Made by a program: the position numbers and the translations under genes
Shown: piece by piece, positions 43,786 to 52,909 of the stretch
Layout: each line of letters starts with the position of its first letter
Numbering within the stretch: the stretch's first letter is position 1
Notes under the pieces: generated by a model
What the model saw: only the letters and a program-made list of their open reading frames with translations
What the model was told of the DNA's origin: nothing
The model's database searches: none
From: Nematocida ironsii
Lineage: Eukaryota > Microsporidia
DNA: 64,000 nucleotides
Direction: 5' to 3'
NCBI GenBank assembly: GCA_001642415.1
Contig: LTDK01000159.1
Coordinates: 36,059-100,058 of the forward strand

Positions 43786-45858
43786 ATGGTATTTATTAAA
43801 AGAGAGAGTAGAAATAATCAAAAGGATCTAAAGAAGGGCGATTCCACACGAATTGACAGAAAAAATAAGAATAATCAAATAAGTCAAGTCCCATATAAAG
43901 AGACAAAAGATTGCATACTTTACAGCAAAATAAAGAAAGAAGGAAGTACACTAGAAGAAGTATCAAAAAGTACAATAAGCAATGATGATATCTGGTCTGT
44001 CTTATTAAATATTGGTCCAGTAGAAGTATTATGTAAATTAGACAGTGGTGCAGATGTGAACATAATGAGCTCAGATGTATATCAGATAATCCCAAAGAAA
44101 TATATTATAAAAGAAACAAAAAAGACAGAAGTTGCATTGTTTACTATACAACCAGGAAATCCAATTGTTCCAGAAAGGAAAGTTTTAGTAAACATCTCAT
44201 GTTATGGAATATGTATAGGAAATCATATTTTTTATGTATTATCTGGAAAGCGGAATGAAACCCTTTTAAGTAAAAACACAATGGAACTGTTAATTAAACT
44301 GGGACTATTAAAAATACAATTCAAGGGAACAACTCAAATCCATGAAAATATTACAAATTCCAGCAGTTATTCATTTACAGAAAGCACTTCAGGAATAAAA
44401 GAATTATGTGTAGAATATCATAAATCAAAAAAAACTGTTGGTCCATCAAAAAAGGGAAAGGTTGCCTTTATAAAAAACCCACCAAAAAAAATCAAAGAAA
44501 TCTTGTATGATACACCATTTAATATGTCATACTTATCCACTGAAGAAATAAAAAATATTTTACATTCTGTGGCCACAGAAAATCTAAGAAATAAAATAAC
44601 ACCAATTAATCTAGAAACAAGGCCTGGTAATGTGCCCCATGTAAGAAGGTTTATATCATATAAGAAGTTTAAAATCGCAGAAGAGAAAGTGCAAGAATTT
44701 CTAAAAAGAGGAATTATAGTGCCGGCAGAAAAGAATAAGTGGCTATCCCCAGTCGTTCTAATAAAAAACTCTGATGACGAGTGGAAGTTCTGTTTGGATT
44801 TACGTAAATTGAATCAGCTAACACAGCGGAATAACGCGCATATTCCAAATAAAACTATAATGCTGGATGAATTAAGAGACATGAAATATTTTACGAAGTT
44901 ATTTATAGAAGATGCCTCCTTTAATATTCCACTGAATGAAAAAGACCAAGATAAAACCACATTTATAGTTGGATCGCAGTATTATAAATTTACAGTTGTT
45001 CCCATGGGGTATAGGAATACAGCGAATCTAATTCAAATGGCAATAGAAAATATGTTAGGCGGTGGATTATTTCTAGAAAAATGCTGTCTTGTATATATAG
45101 ATACTGTACTTATATATTCAAAGGATCTGGCTAGTCACAAGAAAGACGTAACATCTGTAGTAAATCACTTGAAAAAATACGGAGTGGAACTAAATATAAA
45201 GAAAACTGTGTGGGCTACTAAAGAGATAGAATTAATTTGGTATAAAATCTGCCATAATAAAATCAAGCCAATCGACTCCAAATTAGAGTATATACAGGAG
45301 TATACTGAACCAAGAAACAAAAAGGAGTTAAGGAGATTTATAGGAGCACTTCAGCAAAATCAAAGGTTTCTTTATAATATATCAGAAACACTCAGGCCAC
45401 TATACCAACTAGTAAAAAAAGAAGAACCATGGAAATGGATGAGTATCCATAAAAATGCATTTACTGAAGCCAAAGGGAAATTAACTGCAAAAACTCAGCT
45501 AATAATCCCAGACTACACAAAAAGGTTTACTTTAGAAGTAAATACAAACAACACTACTATATACGCAGTTTTAAGACAAGATTCTGGCGTAGTAGGCTAT
45601 TACTCAAAAACATTGAGTAAGAAGCATAAGAAGCTTACTCCTGCAGAAAAAGAGGTTTATGCCATTTTATGGGCACTAAATAAAAAGTGCGACTACTACC
45701 TCAATGGAATAGAGTTCGACTTAATATCAGATCATAGAGAAATTGAGTGCTACCATACACTTTTTGATTTTGTAAATTCGCGAATGCGTCTGTGGTATGA
45801 AATATTAGATGATTATTCATTTATACCAAATTATAGGCCAAGCCAAACAATAATTTAA
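43786..45858 (+). CDS. Ty3/gypsy-type pol remnant: intact retropepsin, disabled RT and RNase H
   Basis: An uninterrupted 690-aa ORF of LTR-retrotransposon origin. A retropepsin domain spans about residues 75-180, with the active-site triplet DSG at 86-88 (KLDSGADVNIMS). A reverse-transcriptase domain spans about 280-490 (FCLDLRKLNQLTQ, VVPMGYRNTANLIQMAIENM). RNase H follows at about 550-660. The RT catalytic Asp expected in 'F-S-K-[LI]-D' is Phe373, and YIDD reads YIDT (Thr440). In RNase H the first catalytic Asp reads Asn586, though Glu621 and Asp649 remain. The ORF ends before any integrase, and no LTR or gag is seen. Polymerase activity is not expected; a protease-bearing domesticated protein is one reading, a decayed element another. 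Confidence 0.75.
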   Translation: MVFIKRESRNNQKDLKKGDSTRIDRKNKNNQISQVPYKETKDCILYSKIKKEGSTLEEVSKSTISNDDIWSVLLNIGPVEVLCKLDSGADVNIMSSDVYQIIPKKYIIKETKKTEVALFTIQPGNPIVPERKVLVNISCYGICIGNHIFYVLSGKRNETLLSKNTMELLIKLGLLKIQFKGTTQIHENITNSSSYSFTESTSGIKELCVEYHKSKKTVGPSKKGKVAFIKNPPKKIKEILYDTPFNMSYLSTEEIKNILHSVATENLRNKITPINLETRPGNVPHVRRFISYKKFKIAEEKVQEFLKRGIIVPAEKNKWLSPVVLIKNSDDEWKFCLDLRKLNQLTQRNNAHIPNKTIMLDELRDMKYFTKLFIEDASFNIPLNEKDQDKTTFIVGSQYYKFTVVPMGYRNTANLIQMAIENMLGGGLFLEKCCLVYIDTVLIYSKDLASHKKDVTSVVNHLKKYGVELNIKKTVWATKEIELIWYKICHNKIKPIDSKLEYIQEYTEPRNKKELRRFIGALQQNQRFLYNISETLRPLYQLVKKEEPWKWMSIHKNAFTEAKGKLTAKTQLIIPDYTKRFTLEVNTNNTTIYAVLRQDSGVVGYYSKTLSKKHKKLTPAEKEVYAILWALNKKCDYYLNGIEFDLISDHREIECYHTLFDFVNSRMRLWYEILDDYSFIPNYRPSQTII

Positions 45859-46002
45859 ATATTATTACACTGCGTATAAATTAGTCTATGGCTCTGTACA
45901 TATTTCTATTTAAATAATTTCTGGGAGTATAAGAAAATATTCAATAATTTATAACCAGAGAATATAAAATAAATTCAATATTTATTATGTGAATATAATT
46001 TA

Positions 46003-47991
46003 TTATGCAAATAAAATTATTCTATTATAGTAGAATAATATAAGTATACTAACGACTAACAATAGTAAAACCAGTGTTATTCCCATACTTGTGATACTTT
46101 TGAAGGGCATACAGCATAAATCGCGTATGTTAATGAATATTTTCATTGCATAAGAATTAGTCTGTGGCTCAGGAGGAGTAATAGTGACACTTTCTTTTTC
46201 TTGTGTTTCTTGTGCTTGTATTAAGTGAGAACTGGCATGTGGTTCGACTATAACAGGAATAGTTTCATGTGCTGCAATAACATCCTCTTCTACCTGATAA
46301 CTATCTATAGATGGATAATCAGCAAAAAATGCATCTTCTGCCACTTCATCAATAGCTTGTTCTTTCTTGTATAACTTTTTCTTAGAGTTATTACTAATAG
46401 AAGTATCTTCATCATTTACAGAAATAACCTTTACATCCACATTACTTCTCTGTGTATTAATTGGTATGTTACTTTTTGTTTTTATATTCTCCATATTAAC
46501 CAGAATAGTATTAGTTTTAGCATAATCTAAAGGATTATATACCATATTATCATCATCATCATCAAGTTCATCGATCATTTCTATTAATTTCTCTGTTGGT
46601 TTAAATCCCTTATTATTATAACCAATTGCTGCTATTTCTTTTAGTGACTCAGTTAATACACTTTCTAGTGTCATATTAAGTGGTGAACTAAAAATCAGAT
46701 CTAACTGGTTTTTAATAATCTGTCTATGCTTCTCAATCACATTTTGCTCGAATTCTTTTATATCTATATTATTAAAATAACAAATATTTTCTATTATCCC
46801 TTTCTCTTCTTTAGTATAGCTGGTATAAACTTCATTTTCTTGGAATGCATACAACATTAGTCTAAATGCACTATTAATAAACCCATCGTATGTTGGGTTC
46901 ATTACTTTATCAATAAAAAAAAATGAAGCCATTATATCAAATATATCACTATATCCTATAGAAACCGGCAAAGCTTTACAAATAGCTTTTTCAATTCCAG
47001 TTTTAATTATTGGAATCTGAGAAATTATAGATGTAACGCCCCAAAAACTAAGTATTTCTAAACCGCATTTTAAAGAAAATGCCATATAGCCAGAATACTC
47101 CTTCATTTCAGGATCATTTTCTAGTAAATGTGGTGCTTTGTTTATAATTTCAATTCCAGTAGAAATGATTTCTTTTATAATTGGTAAATCCAGTGTCTTC
47201 TTTATATGCGATTTTTTAAATCCTTTTTTAATTTCTTCTTCATTGATGCTCTTACTTTTGATCTTTGTAGATCTGGTCATTACATTCAATAAATTGTATA
47301 AATTAGTTATATAACAAGATGAGAACAACTTTAATAAATGCACATCTTTATCAGATAAATTAAGATTCTGTATGTTGGATTGCAAATTATTATTGTTGTC
47401 ATATGTTGTAAAATTGCCCATATTTGCTGTTATTATATCTAGTGCTCTTTCAAAATTTGAATATTCCCCTGATTCATTCATCTGGCATAATTCTTTTAAT
47501 GAATTCATAGAATATGATTCATCAATTAGGTCATTCTTACCATAAAACTGCAAATTTATTGCAGATGAAATGTCTTTTTTTACATATGTTAAAAATGAAA
47601 CTGGATGGTTTGAAAATATGTGCATTCTATCCAGCATATTATAAAATGCAGTTTTCTGTGTGTCTTTCGGTAAGAATAATGCATTTTTTTTAACACTATC
47701 CATAATTATATTAGTTACACGTAAAGATTCATCAATCATATGAATAATCTTGTCTTCGTTGATTTCCTTGACCATATAAGCATTAGTTGCCACTAATGAT
47801 ATAAATGTATTATATGCTAAATTGTTTAACATTGGGTACTTTTCATTGAATGTGGAATCTCTTTTGTATGTATTTGCTGCTATTCTAATTATCCTGCCTT
47901 GAGTGTTTTCTATACTCATAGGAGTTCTATTGCATTCATGAGAGAACTCTCTTTGTATACGCATTTTTAGCTGATGTTCTTTTGAGTTCAT
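46003..47991 (-). CDS. Tail-anchored-like membrane protein, paralog of the gene at 3383-4780
   Basis: A 662-aa protein with a long helical soluble part and a C-terminal hydrophobic segment (about residues 635-658, ITLVLLLLVVSILILFYY) ending a few residues before the stop, so it is tail-anchored-like. It shares with the protein at 3383 the ordered motifs LNNLAYN, then Y-S-N-F-E-R-A-x-x-IIT-x-N and LNLSDKD. It is longer because of a central helical insert and an acidic region with a short poly-Asp run (DELDDDDDN) and a Gln/Glu-rich stretch near the C-terminus. No known domain. A perfect 20-bp palindrome lies 2 bp upstream of its start codon. Confidence 0.65.
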   Translation of the reverse strand: MNSKEHQLKMRIQREFSHECNRTPMSIENTQGRIIRIAANTYKRDSTFNEKYPMLNNLAYNTFISLVATNAYMVKEINEDKIIHMIDESLRVTNIIMDSVKKNALFLPKDTQKTAFYNMLDRMHIFSNHPVSFLTYVKKDISSAINLQFYGKNDLIDESYSMNSLKELCQMNESGEYSNFERALDIITANMGNFTTYDNNNNLQSNIQNLNLSDKDVHLLKLFSSCYITNLYNLLNVMTRSTKIKSKSINEEEIKKGFKKSHIKKTLDLPIIKEIISTGIEIINKAPHLLENDPEMKEYSGYMAFSLKCGLEILSFWGVTSIISQIPIIKTGIEKAICKALPVSIGYSDIFDIMASFFFIDKVMNPTYDGFINSAFRLMLYAFQENEVYTSYTKEEKGIIENICYFNNIDIKEFEQNVIEKHRQIIKNQLDLIFSSPLNMTLESVLTESLKEIAAIGYNNKGFKPTEKLIEMIDELDDDDDNMVYNPLDYAKTNTILVNMENIKTKSNIPINTQRSNVDVKVISVNDEDTSISNNSKKKLYKKEQAIDEVAEDAFFADYPSIDSYQVEEDVIAAHETIPVIVEPHASSHLIQAQETQEKESVTITPPEPQTNSYAMKIFINIRDLCCMPFKSITSMGITLVLLLLVVSILILFYYNRIILFA

Positions 47992-47992
47992 T

Positions 47993-48012
47993 AATTTTTT
48001 TGCAAAAAAATT
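47993..48012. promoter_or_regulatory. Palindrome centred on TTTGCAAA upstream of the gene at 46003-47991
   Basis: A perfect 20-bp palindrome (AATTTTTTTGCAAAAAAATT) begins 2 bp before the ATG at 47991. The core TTTGCAAA is the same as in the palindrome upstream of the paralog at 3383-4780. It may be a transcription-factor site or an initiator element; this is inferred from shared position. Confidence 0.35.
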
Positions 48013-48054
48013 TAGGCTTAAATAACGTATTTTTCTAAAATATTAAGCTTAGAT

Positions 48055-48062
48055 ATAACCCG
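48055..48062 (-). promoter_or_regulatory. Intergenic CGGGTTAT motif
   Basis: Exact copy on the minus strand, about 64 bp upstream of the start codon of the paralog gene at 46003-47991 and in the same orientation. Role unknown. Confidence 0.3.
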
Positions 48063-48975
48063 AAATTGAATGTTTATAAAAATCAATAGATAATTCCATT
48101 ATAGCATAATTAATTATTGTATACTAAGCCAGGCGTAATAGGAATCGTATATGAGTTATTTAATTAATGCTAATATACACATATTGCACACATAAATTAG
48201 ACTTAATTCCAATAAGTCTAAATTAGGAAAATAATATATCCCAATATATTTATTTTCTAAATGGATAAATTAATTTAATTTGTTTAATGGTATAAACACA
48301 AAAATTAAATGAACATTAAAGTATCTTAGTCACTTTTTCTAACAAATCAACTCTATCAAGAACATATAAAATTTTGGTATAATTACTACTTATATGTTAC
48401 TAAAAATACTTTCTATTATATATCTAGAATGTACTCTAACTCTTCTAATTCTGCTTGTCTGAAATATAATGGATGAAATAGGAGTAATGTATTTATAAGC
48501 AGTGCAATTCTCTGAAAATATAAACCCCTGAGATAATGAGTAAGTATTTAGTAATATTCTTATAATATCCTGATAATCATACTATTAAGTATATGATATA
48601 CTCTAATTACTATAATAAACAATATTTTATATAATCTGTTGTTATATTATACCTTATGCTATTGTAATGTGGTATATAATTATATTAGAATGTATCATAT
48701 ATTCAATAGTAACTGTTAATGTGTTTCTTCTGTTGAATATAAATATGTCTTCTGTCTATTTATACGATTTTTCTGCATATACATGCTATTATTTTATTTT
48801 AGAAATTGTAAAAGGCATTCACTTTTTTTATTTCATTTTATTAATGAAGTCTTTTATACATTTCAGAATATTCTGAAATACCCCGAAAATAAAAAAATGA
48901 AATAATCAGAAAGTAGATGAAATATTATAATACATTCCACTTTCTCATGGGATGGGGTATTTATAGAATTATTTT

Positions 48976-51534
48976 TTATTCATTATTATTAGTATTTAAA
49001 GCACTTTCTAACATATCAATGGCTTCTTTGTTATTTGTGTAGGCAGTAATTGCTACACCAAGCATTTCCTCGGATATTTTAGTTAGAGAGTGACCCACTC
49101 CATTGTATGTACTGCAGTTACTGTTCATTAGCTGTACATCTTTAATAAAGTCATTGTATGTCTTGTACTCGCTGTTACGGGCTTTCATTTTCATAGTTGT
49201 AAGATCAATTGGATTAGGAATAAAATTGGGATAGTTTGGGAATTTCTTAATAGAAACAGGTCGGTGGAATGCAATTGAGAAGGGAACAGCGAATAGTTCT
49301 TTAATCACACCTATAATGATTTCACTCAGGACCAGTAAGGGACTTTTCTTTTTATCCTTTTTTTCTGTGGTCTTTCCTTTATAGTTCATGCATGTTTTAT
49401 TTGTTTTCATGTGCCCTATCTGACCGCATGAACCACACTTTAAAGAAGTTCTAGCTTCTTCCTTTTTCTGCTTCTTTCTTGACTTCATGTACGCTTCTAT
49501 TACACGAGGATCAACAACCACTTCTGTTTCTTGGATTTTTTTGTCTCCGCGCATGATAGTTCTGGTTATTGAAAGAATCTTTTCTGTTTTTGCCTCTGTG
49601 AATATTTTCTTGGTTTTTATGCATTCTTTTTCCTTTTCTCTTACAGGTGGCTCTGGTAGTTTAGTGCTTTTTAGAGAGTGGATCTGTGCATCCCATATCT
49701 TTTTAATCTCATCCTTATACTCCTGCATCTGCTCTACAGTTGTCTTCTTCTCACCATCTTCTTCGGTTTCCTTTTCTTTTCTTCTTGCTCGGACAAAGCT
49801 AAATCCCTCGCCAATTCCTGTGGGGTCGCCTGCTCCGGTTATCTCCAGAATGCCTTTTCCATTGGTTGCATTTACAAAGTTTCTTGTACAATTCCATACA
49901 GTCAGTTTGAGTTCATCGTCATCCCCGGCTTCTTCCTCTACAGATGCTAGGACAATACCAGCATCCTTTAAACGACGCTCCTCAGCCAACATACTTTCGT
50001 ATTGGCATACTTTTTCTGGAGTAACTGCCCGGCGGAGATCTTCTTCGCTCAGAAGAGATGCAGAAGGCTTTAAAACCCACACATTATCTTTCCCCTTCTT
50101 TATACACTCAGAATACTCTTTAAGCCACTTCCTTTTACTGCCCTCGCTAAAATGAGGAAATAGCTCATCTAGCTGGTAGATATACATCTTCCTTTCTTTG
50201 TTTCCCTTCTCATAAAACAGCCGGTAAGCAGCCACCTTCATTCGATTCTTACAAAACACATTGTGCCGCCTGGAATGCGGACTAAATGCCTCGTCTAAAG
50301 GAAGAGTCTGCCCCACACACCCAACTGAATCTATTGTCCGAATATAATATGAAGTTTTTTCTCCCTTTGGTCTAATTGCAATTAAATCCTTGCTTGCATG
50401 GAAGGCCATAGGGGCCTTGTACAGATTATTAACTATCCCAGAAATAGCTTCATTGGGCTGCACATCCCCAATGAAAAGAAATGGAGATGGATCCTTTGGC
50501 TCTAATACGGTCAAGCTGCCTATTTCTGGCTCAAAGGAAGGATTGTCCTTTGACGTACTTTTTCTATAAAAAGTAGTTATAATACTGGCCATGCCGCTCT
50601 TCATAATTAATGGAGGTATTTCCTCTGAATACTCTAGTAGAACAAAGTCTGCAGTATCTCGCAGTGTTAGCTCTTTCTTTTTCTTTAGAATTGAAGAAGG
50701 CTTCGCTGTGCTTTCTATTAATGGACAGAATTTAATTTCAGTTCCTCCTGTCATATGCAAAGGAGGCCGATGGAATGCTCGTAACTCCTCTTTGCTTAAG
50801 TACGTCTTATAAAGCTCTGGTGCTAGCTTTAAGGCAGGAATCGAGTGCTGTACACCCTGTATACCAAGCGCACTCTTTAATGTCTCATTTGGCTCAATAT
50901 AATTCTTGTCCCCAGATATATTATACTTACCAGACAGTAGCCGTATATGATGCCTTTTCTTCTTGGGTTTTTTCTCTTTGGGACTCTCCTTGTCTATAAT
51001 ATCAAATAATAGGTTTTTATCATTGGCATCTATGACTAAATGCGTATCCAGCCTGTTAGTGTTAATATTAACGTCATCATAAACAACCCTTTGCTCCCAC
51101 TGTAATATATCGTAATTATGATCTAGCAGAAGTTTATCTTCCGTATCCCCATCATTAGGAATGTCATCTACAGTGCTCTCCCAAGGAACAACATCAAATG
51201 TATACACTACATTACTTGACTCCTCCTTCACAGGAACAATTTCAAAATGAGAAGGTGCTGGTGGTTCCTTTATCCCATCTGCATCCATGGCATTCTTTCT
51301 TACTTTTAACTCCAAGTCTTTCCTTCGCACATGTCTTCTTAAAACCACATTATGGGACTGCGCTGTTTCTTTCTCTTCCTGCTTTCTTCCCGTGTTGTAT
51401 GTTGCAAACCTTTCTATCTCATCAACCTCTTTAGACTCATCCTTCTTGATTCTTCGGGGTTTGTACCTTCTTAGCTTATACTCATACGGCAGAGGCAGTG
51501 TTGTTTGTGCAAAAGTTAGTTTCTTGCGTTTCAT
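48976..51534 (-). CDS. TAF1: TFIID subunit TAF1 with zinc knuckle and one bromodomain
   Basis: The ATG at 51534 (852 aa) is chosen; the ATG at 51555 would add seven residues. The central part is the TAF1 core (DUF3591): YIEPNETLKSALGIQGVQHS, LSKEELRAFHRPPLHM and further conserved stretches. A TAF1-type zinc knuckle follows (CGSCGQIGHMKTNKTC, C-x2-C-x4-H-x6-C). One bromodomain is C-terminal, with FPNYPNFIPNPIDLTTMKMK and the acetyl-lysine-reading Asn region SNCSTYNG. TAF1 scaffolds TFIID and promoter recognition. Having a bromodomain resembles animal TAF1 more than yeast Taf1, which has none. The gene is divergent from the E2 gene with almost no gap. Confidence 0.88.
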   Translation of the reverse strand: MKRKKLTFAQTTLPLPYEYKLRRYKPRRIKKDESKEVDEIERFATYNTGRKQEEKETAQSHNVVLRRHVRRKDLELKVRKNAMDADGIKEPPAPSHFEIVPVKEESSNVVYTFDVVPWESTVDDIPNDGDTEDKLLLDHNYDILQWEQRVVYDDVNINTNRLDTHLVIDANDKNLLFDIIDKESPKEKKPKKKRHHIRLLSGKYNISGDKNYIEPNETLKSALGIQGVQHSIPALKLAPELYKTYLSKEELRAFHRPPLHMTGGTEIKFCPLIESTAKPSSILKKKKELTLRDTADFVLLEYSEEIPPLIMKSGMASIITTFYRKSTSKDNPSFEPEIGSLTVLEPKDPSPFLFIGDVQPNEAISGIVNNLYKAPMAFHASKDLIAIRPKGEKTSYYIRTIDSVGCVGQTLPLDEAFSPHSRRHNVFCKNRMKVAAYRLFYEKGNKERKMYIYQLDELFPHFSEGSKRKWLKEYSECIKKGKDNVWVLKPSASLLSEEDLRRAVTPEKVCQYESMLAEERRLKDAGIVLASVEEEAGDDDELKLTVWNCTRNFVNATNGKGILEITGAGDPTGIGEGFSFVRARRKEKETEEDGEKKTTVEQMQEYKDEIKKIWDAQIHSLKSTKLPEPPVREKEKECIKTKKIFTEAKTEKILSITRTIMRGDKKIQETEVVVDPRVIEAYMKSRKKQKKEEARTSLKCGSCGQIGHMKTNKTCMNYKGKTTEKKDKKKSPLLVLSEIIIGVIKELFAVPFSIAFHRPVSIKKFPNYPNFIPNPIDLTTMKMKARNSEYKTYNDFIKDVQLMNSNCSTYNGVGHSLTKISEEMLGVAITAYTNNKEAIDMLESALNTNNNE

Positions 51535-51564
51535 ACAAAAAATATCTTGAAACATTTTATTAGT

Positions 51565-52059
51565 ATGACAAATATTTGGGGGGAACAAAGGATGAAATAT
51601 AAAGAAAGCGGTCAGCACATTAAAAGAATACTAAATGACTTAGCAGAAATGAACAATGACACGAGTGCATGCTTCAGTGCAGGACCAGCCGATTCAGACA
51701 ATTTGCTTATATGGAAAGCAACGATTTTTGGACCAGAGGGTACACCGTATGAAGGCGGTTCGTTTGAATTTGACATTGCATTCCCGTTGAACTATCCGTA
51801 CGCCCCTCCAAAGGTAAGAGTGTGCACAAAGATATTCCACTGCAACATAAAAGACACACACATATGTTTAGATATTATAGGCAAGGAGTGGTCATCTGCT
51901 TTAACCATATCAAAGGTTCTGCTGTCAATTACTTCCCTGTTAGCAGACCCAAATCCATTGGATCCATTAGACACTAACATATCTAAGTTATACAATGAAA
52001 ACAAGGCAGAGTATATGAGAATAGCACGGGAGTGGACACAGAAGTACGCCATGCTATAA
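51565..52059 (+). CDS. Ubiquitin-conjugating enzyme E2, UBC4/5 (UBE2D) type
   Basis: The longer frame begins with TTG; the ATG at 51565 gives 164 aa and a later ATG at 51592 gives 155 aa, which fits the family better at the N-terminus. The core matches UBC4/UBE2D: WKATIFGPEGTPYEGGSFEF, FPLNYPYAPPKVRVCTKIFH, HICLDIIGKEWSSALTISKV with catalytic Cys (residue 101 from the first ATG), and REWTQKYAM at the end, as in UBE2D. One oddity is the HPN motif, which reads HCN (residues 92-94), Pro replaced by Cys. The Asn that stabilises the oxyanion is kept, so activity is plausible. It accepts ubiquitin from E1 and works with RING-type E3s. Confidence 0.88.
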   Translation: MTNIWGEQRMKYKESGQHIKRILNDLAEMNNDTSACFSAGPADSDNLLIWKATIFGPEGTPYEGGSFEFDIAFPLNYPYAPPKVRVCTKIFHCNIKDTHICLDIIGKEWSSALTISKVLLSITSLLADPNPLDPLDTNISKLYNENKAEYMRIAREWTQKYAML

Positions 52060-52519
52060 AAAGATTAAATAGACGTACATTGATAATTTGTGTTTGATAT
52101 TTTCGTATTAGATTGAAAATTTAGTTAAAATAACTAAAACCTTTGATTTTACAGTTATATTTCTCTGTAAATTTCTGTTAATGGTGCTTTTTATCTGCAG
52201 GGGTATACAAGTTTTTGTTTATTTATGGTTATTTCTGATAATAAATTAAGATTTCCTGATTTTTATATAAGAATTTATTTTTCAGATATTTTTTATTATC
52301 GATTCCTGTGTTTAAGCGAGTATTAGAGAGAGTAAACAACAGAAATAGTATACAATCAGAAATTATCACAAGAATAAGTAAATATTTTGGGTTATACTGA
52401 ATTATACCAAATAATGCCTATTCTCTGAGTATACTATAAAATAATCCGTACTTTCCAGTCTATTTATTATAAGTATACGTACGGAAATATAACAGTATCT
52501 CTGGCTGTGGTATATTTAA
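52060..52519. other. Convergent intergenic region
   Basis: AT-rich sequence between the E2 and Med22 genes; contains a TTGGGTTATAC variant of the CGGGTTAT motif near 52388. No gene is seen. Confidence 0.45.
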
Positions 52520-52849
52520 TTATGAAGAATCTTTCATTTTGTTTAAATATTCAATGAGGTATTCAAGATTCTTCCTTTTCTGTAATACAAGTGGTGAAAT
52601 ATCTTCTGATTCTTTCCAGAGCTTAGAACATTCTTGATGTGTTTCTAGTTGTAATATTATCTTGTACAGAGATGAAACAGTTACTATTAACTGCTCTGTT
52701 TTCATTTTTAGCTGGAAGCCTTCTTTTATCTCACGGTGAATGTCCTTTTCCTTGTTTGTCATGGTAATTTTAGAAAGGAGTAAAATCTCTTCCACTGTTG
52801 ACAGAATATCCTCCAGCATAAGAATTCCCTCCTGCTTGGTTTTGTCCAT
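52520..52849 (-). CDS. MED22: Mediator subunit Med22 (Srb6)-like
   Basis: A 109-aa all-helical protein. An N-terminal helix (LEDILSTVEEILLLSKI) is followed by a linker and a second long helix FQLKMKTEQLIVTVSSLYKI, then LQLETHQECSKLW. This order fits Med22/Srb6, whose core has 'T-x-L-x-x-[LI]-x-x-[IL]' then 'LV-x-A-x-x-L-x-x-L-x-x-[DE]-[LF]-K'. The length is typical. It would sit in the Mediator head module with Med11. It is head-to-head with the ceramide synthase gene. Other short helical subunits, such as Med11, are alternatives. Confidence 0.5.
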   Translation of the reverse strand: MDKTKQEGILMLEDILSTVEEILLLSKITMTNKEKDIHREIKEGFQLKMKTEQLIVTVSSLYKIILQLETHQECSKLWKESEDISPLVLQKRKNLEYLIEYLNKMKDSS

Positions 52850-52909
52850 AAAAATAAAAGTGAAACATTGTTTTACTATCCAGTTATATATGAACAGATC
52901 CTTCTGGAT

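Larger units (their letters stand above)
47992..48975. other. Long AT-rich intergenic region
   Basis: A 984-bp gap. Besides the palindrome and a CGGGTTAT copy on the minus strand (48055-48062), it contains only AT-rich sequence. A 69-codon hydrophobic frame at 48667-48876 is probably chance (see rejected items). The 48882-48890 region has a variant CGGGGTAT on the minus strand. Confidence 0.5.

Noticed and set aside
43448..46002. LTRs around the pol-like ORF
   Set aside because: No direct repeats seen between the two flanks by eye.
48667..48876. 69-codon hydrophobic plus-strand ORF in the long gap before TAF1
   Set aside because: Composition (Ile, Tyr, Phe, Leu) is what random AT-rich DNA gives; no motif and no conserved-looking segment.
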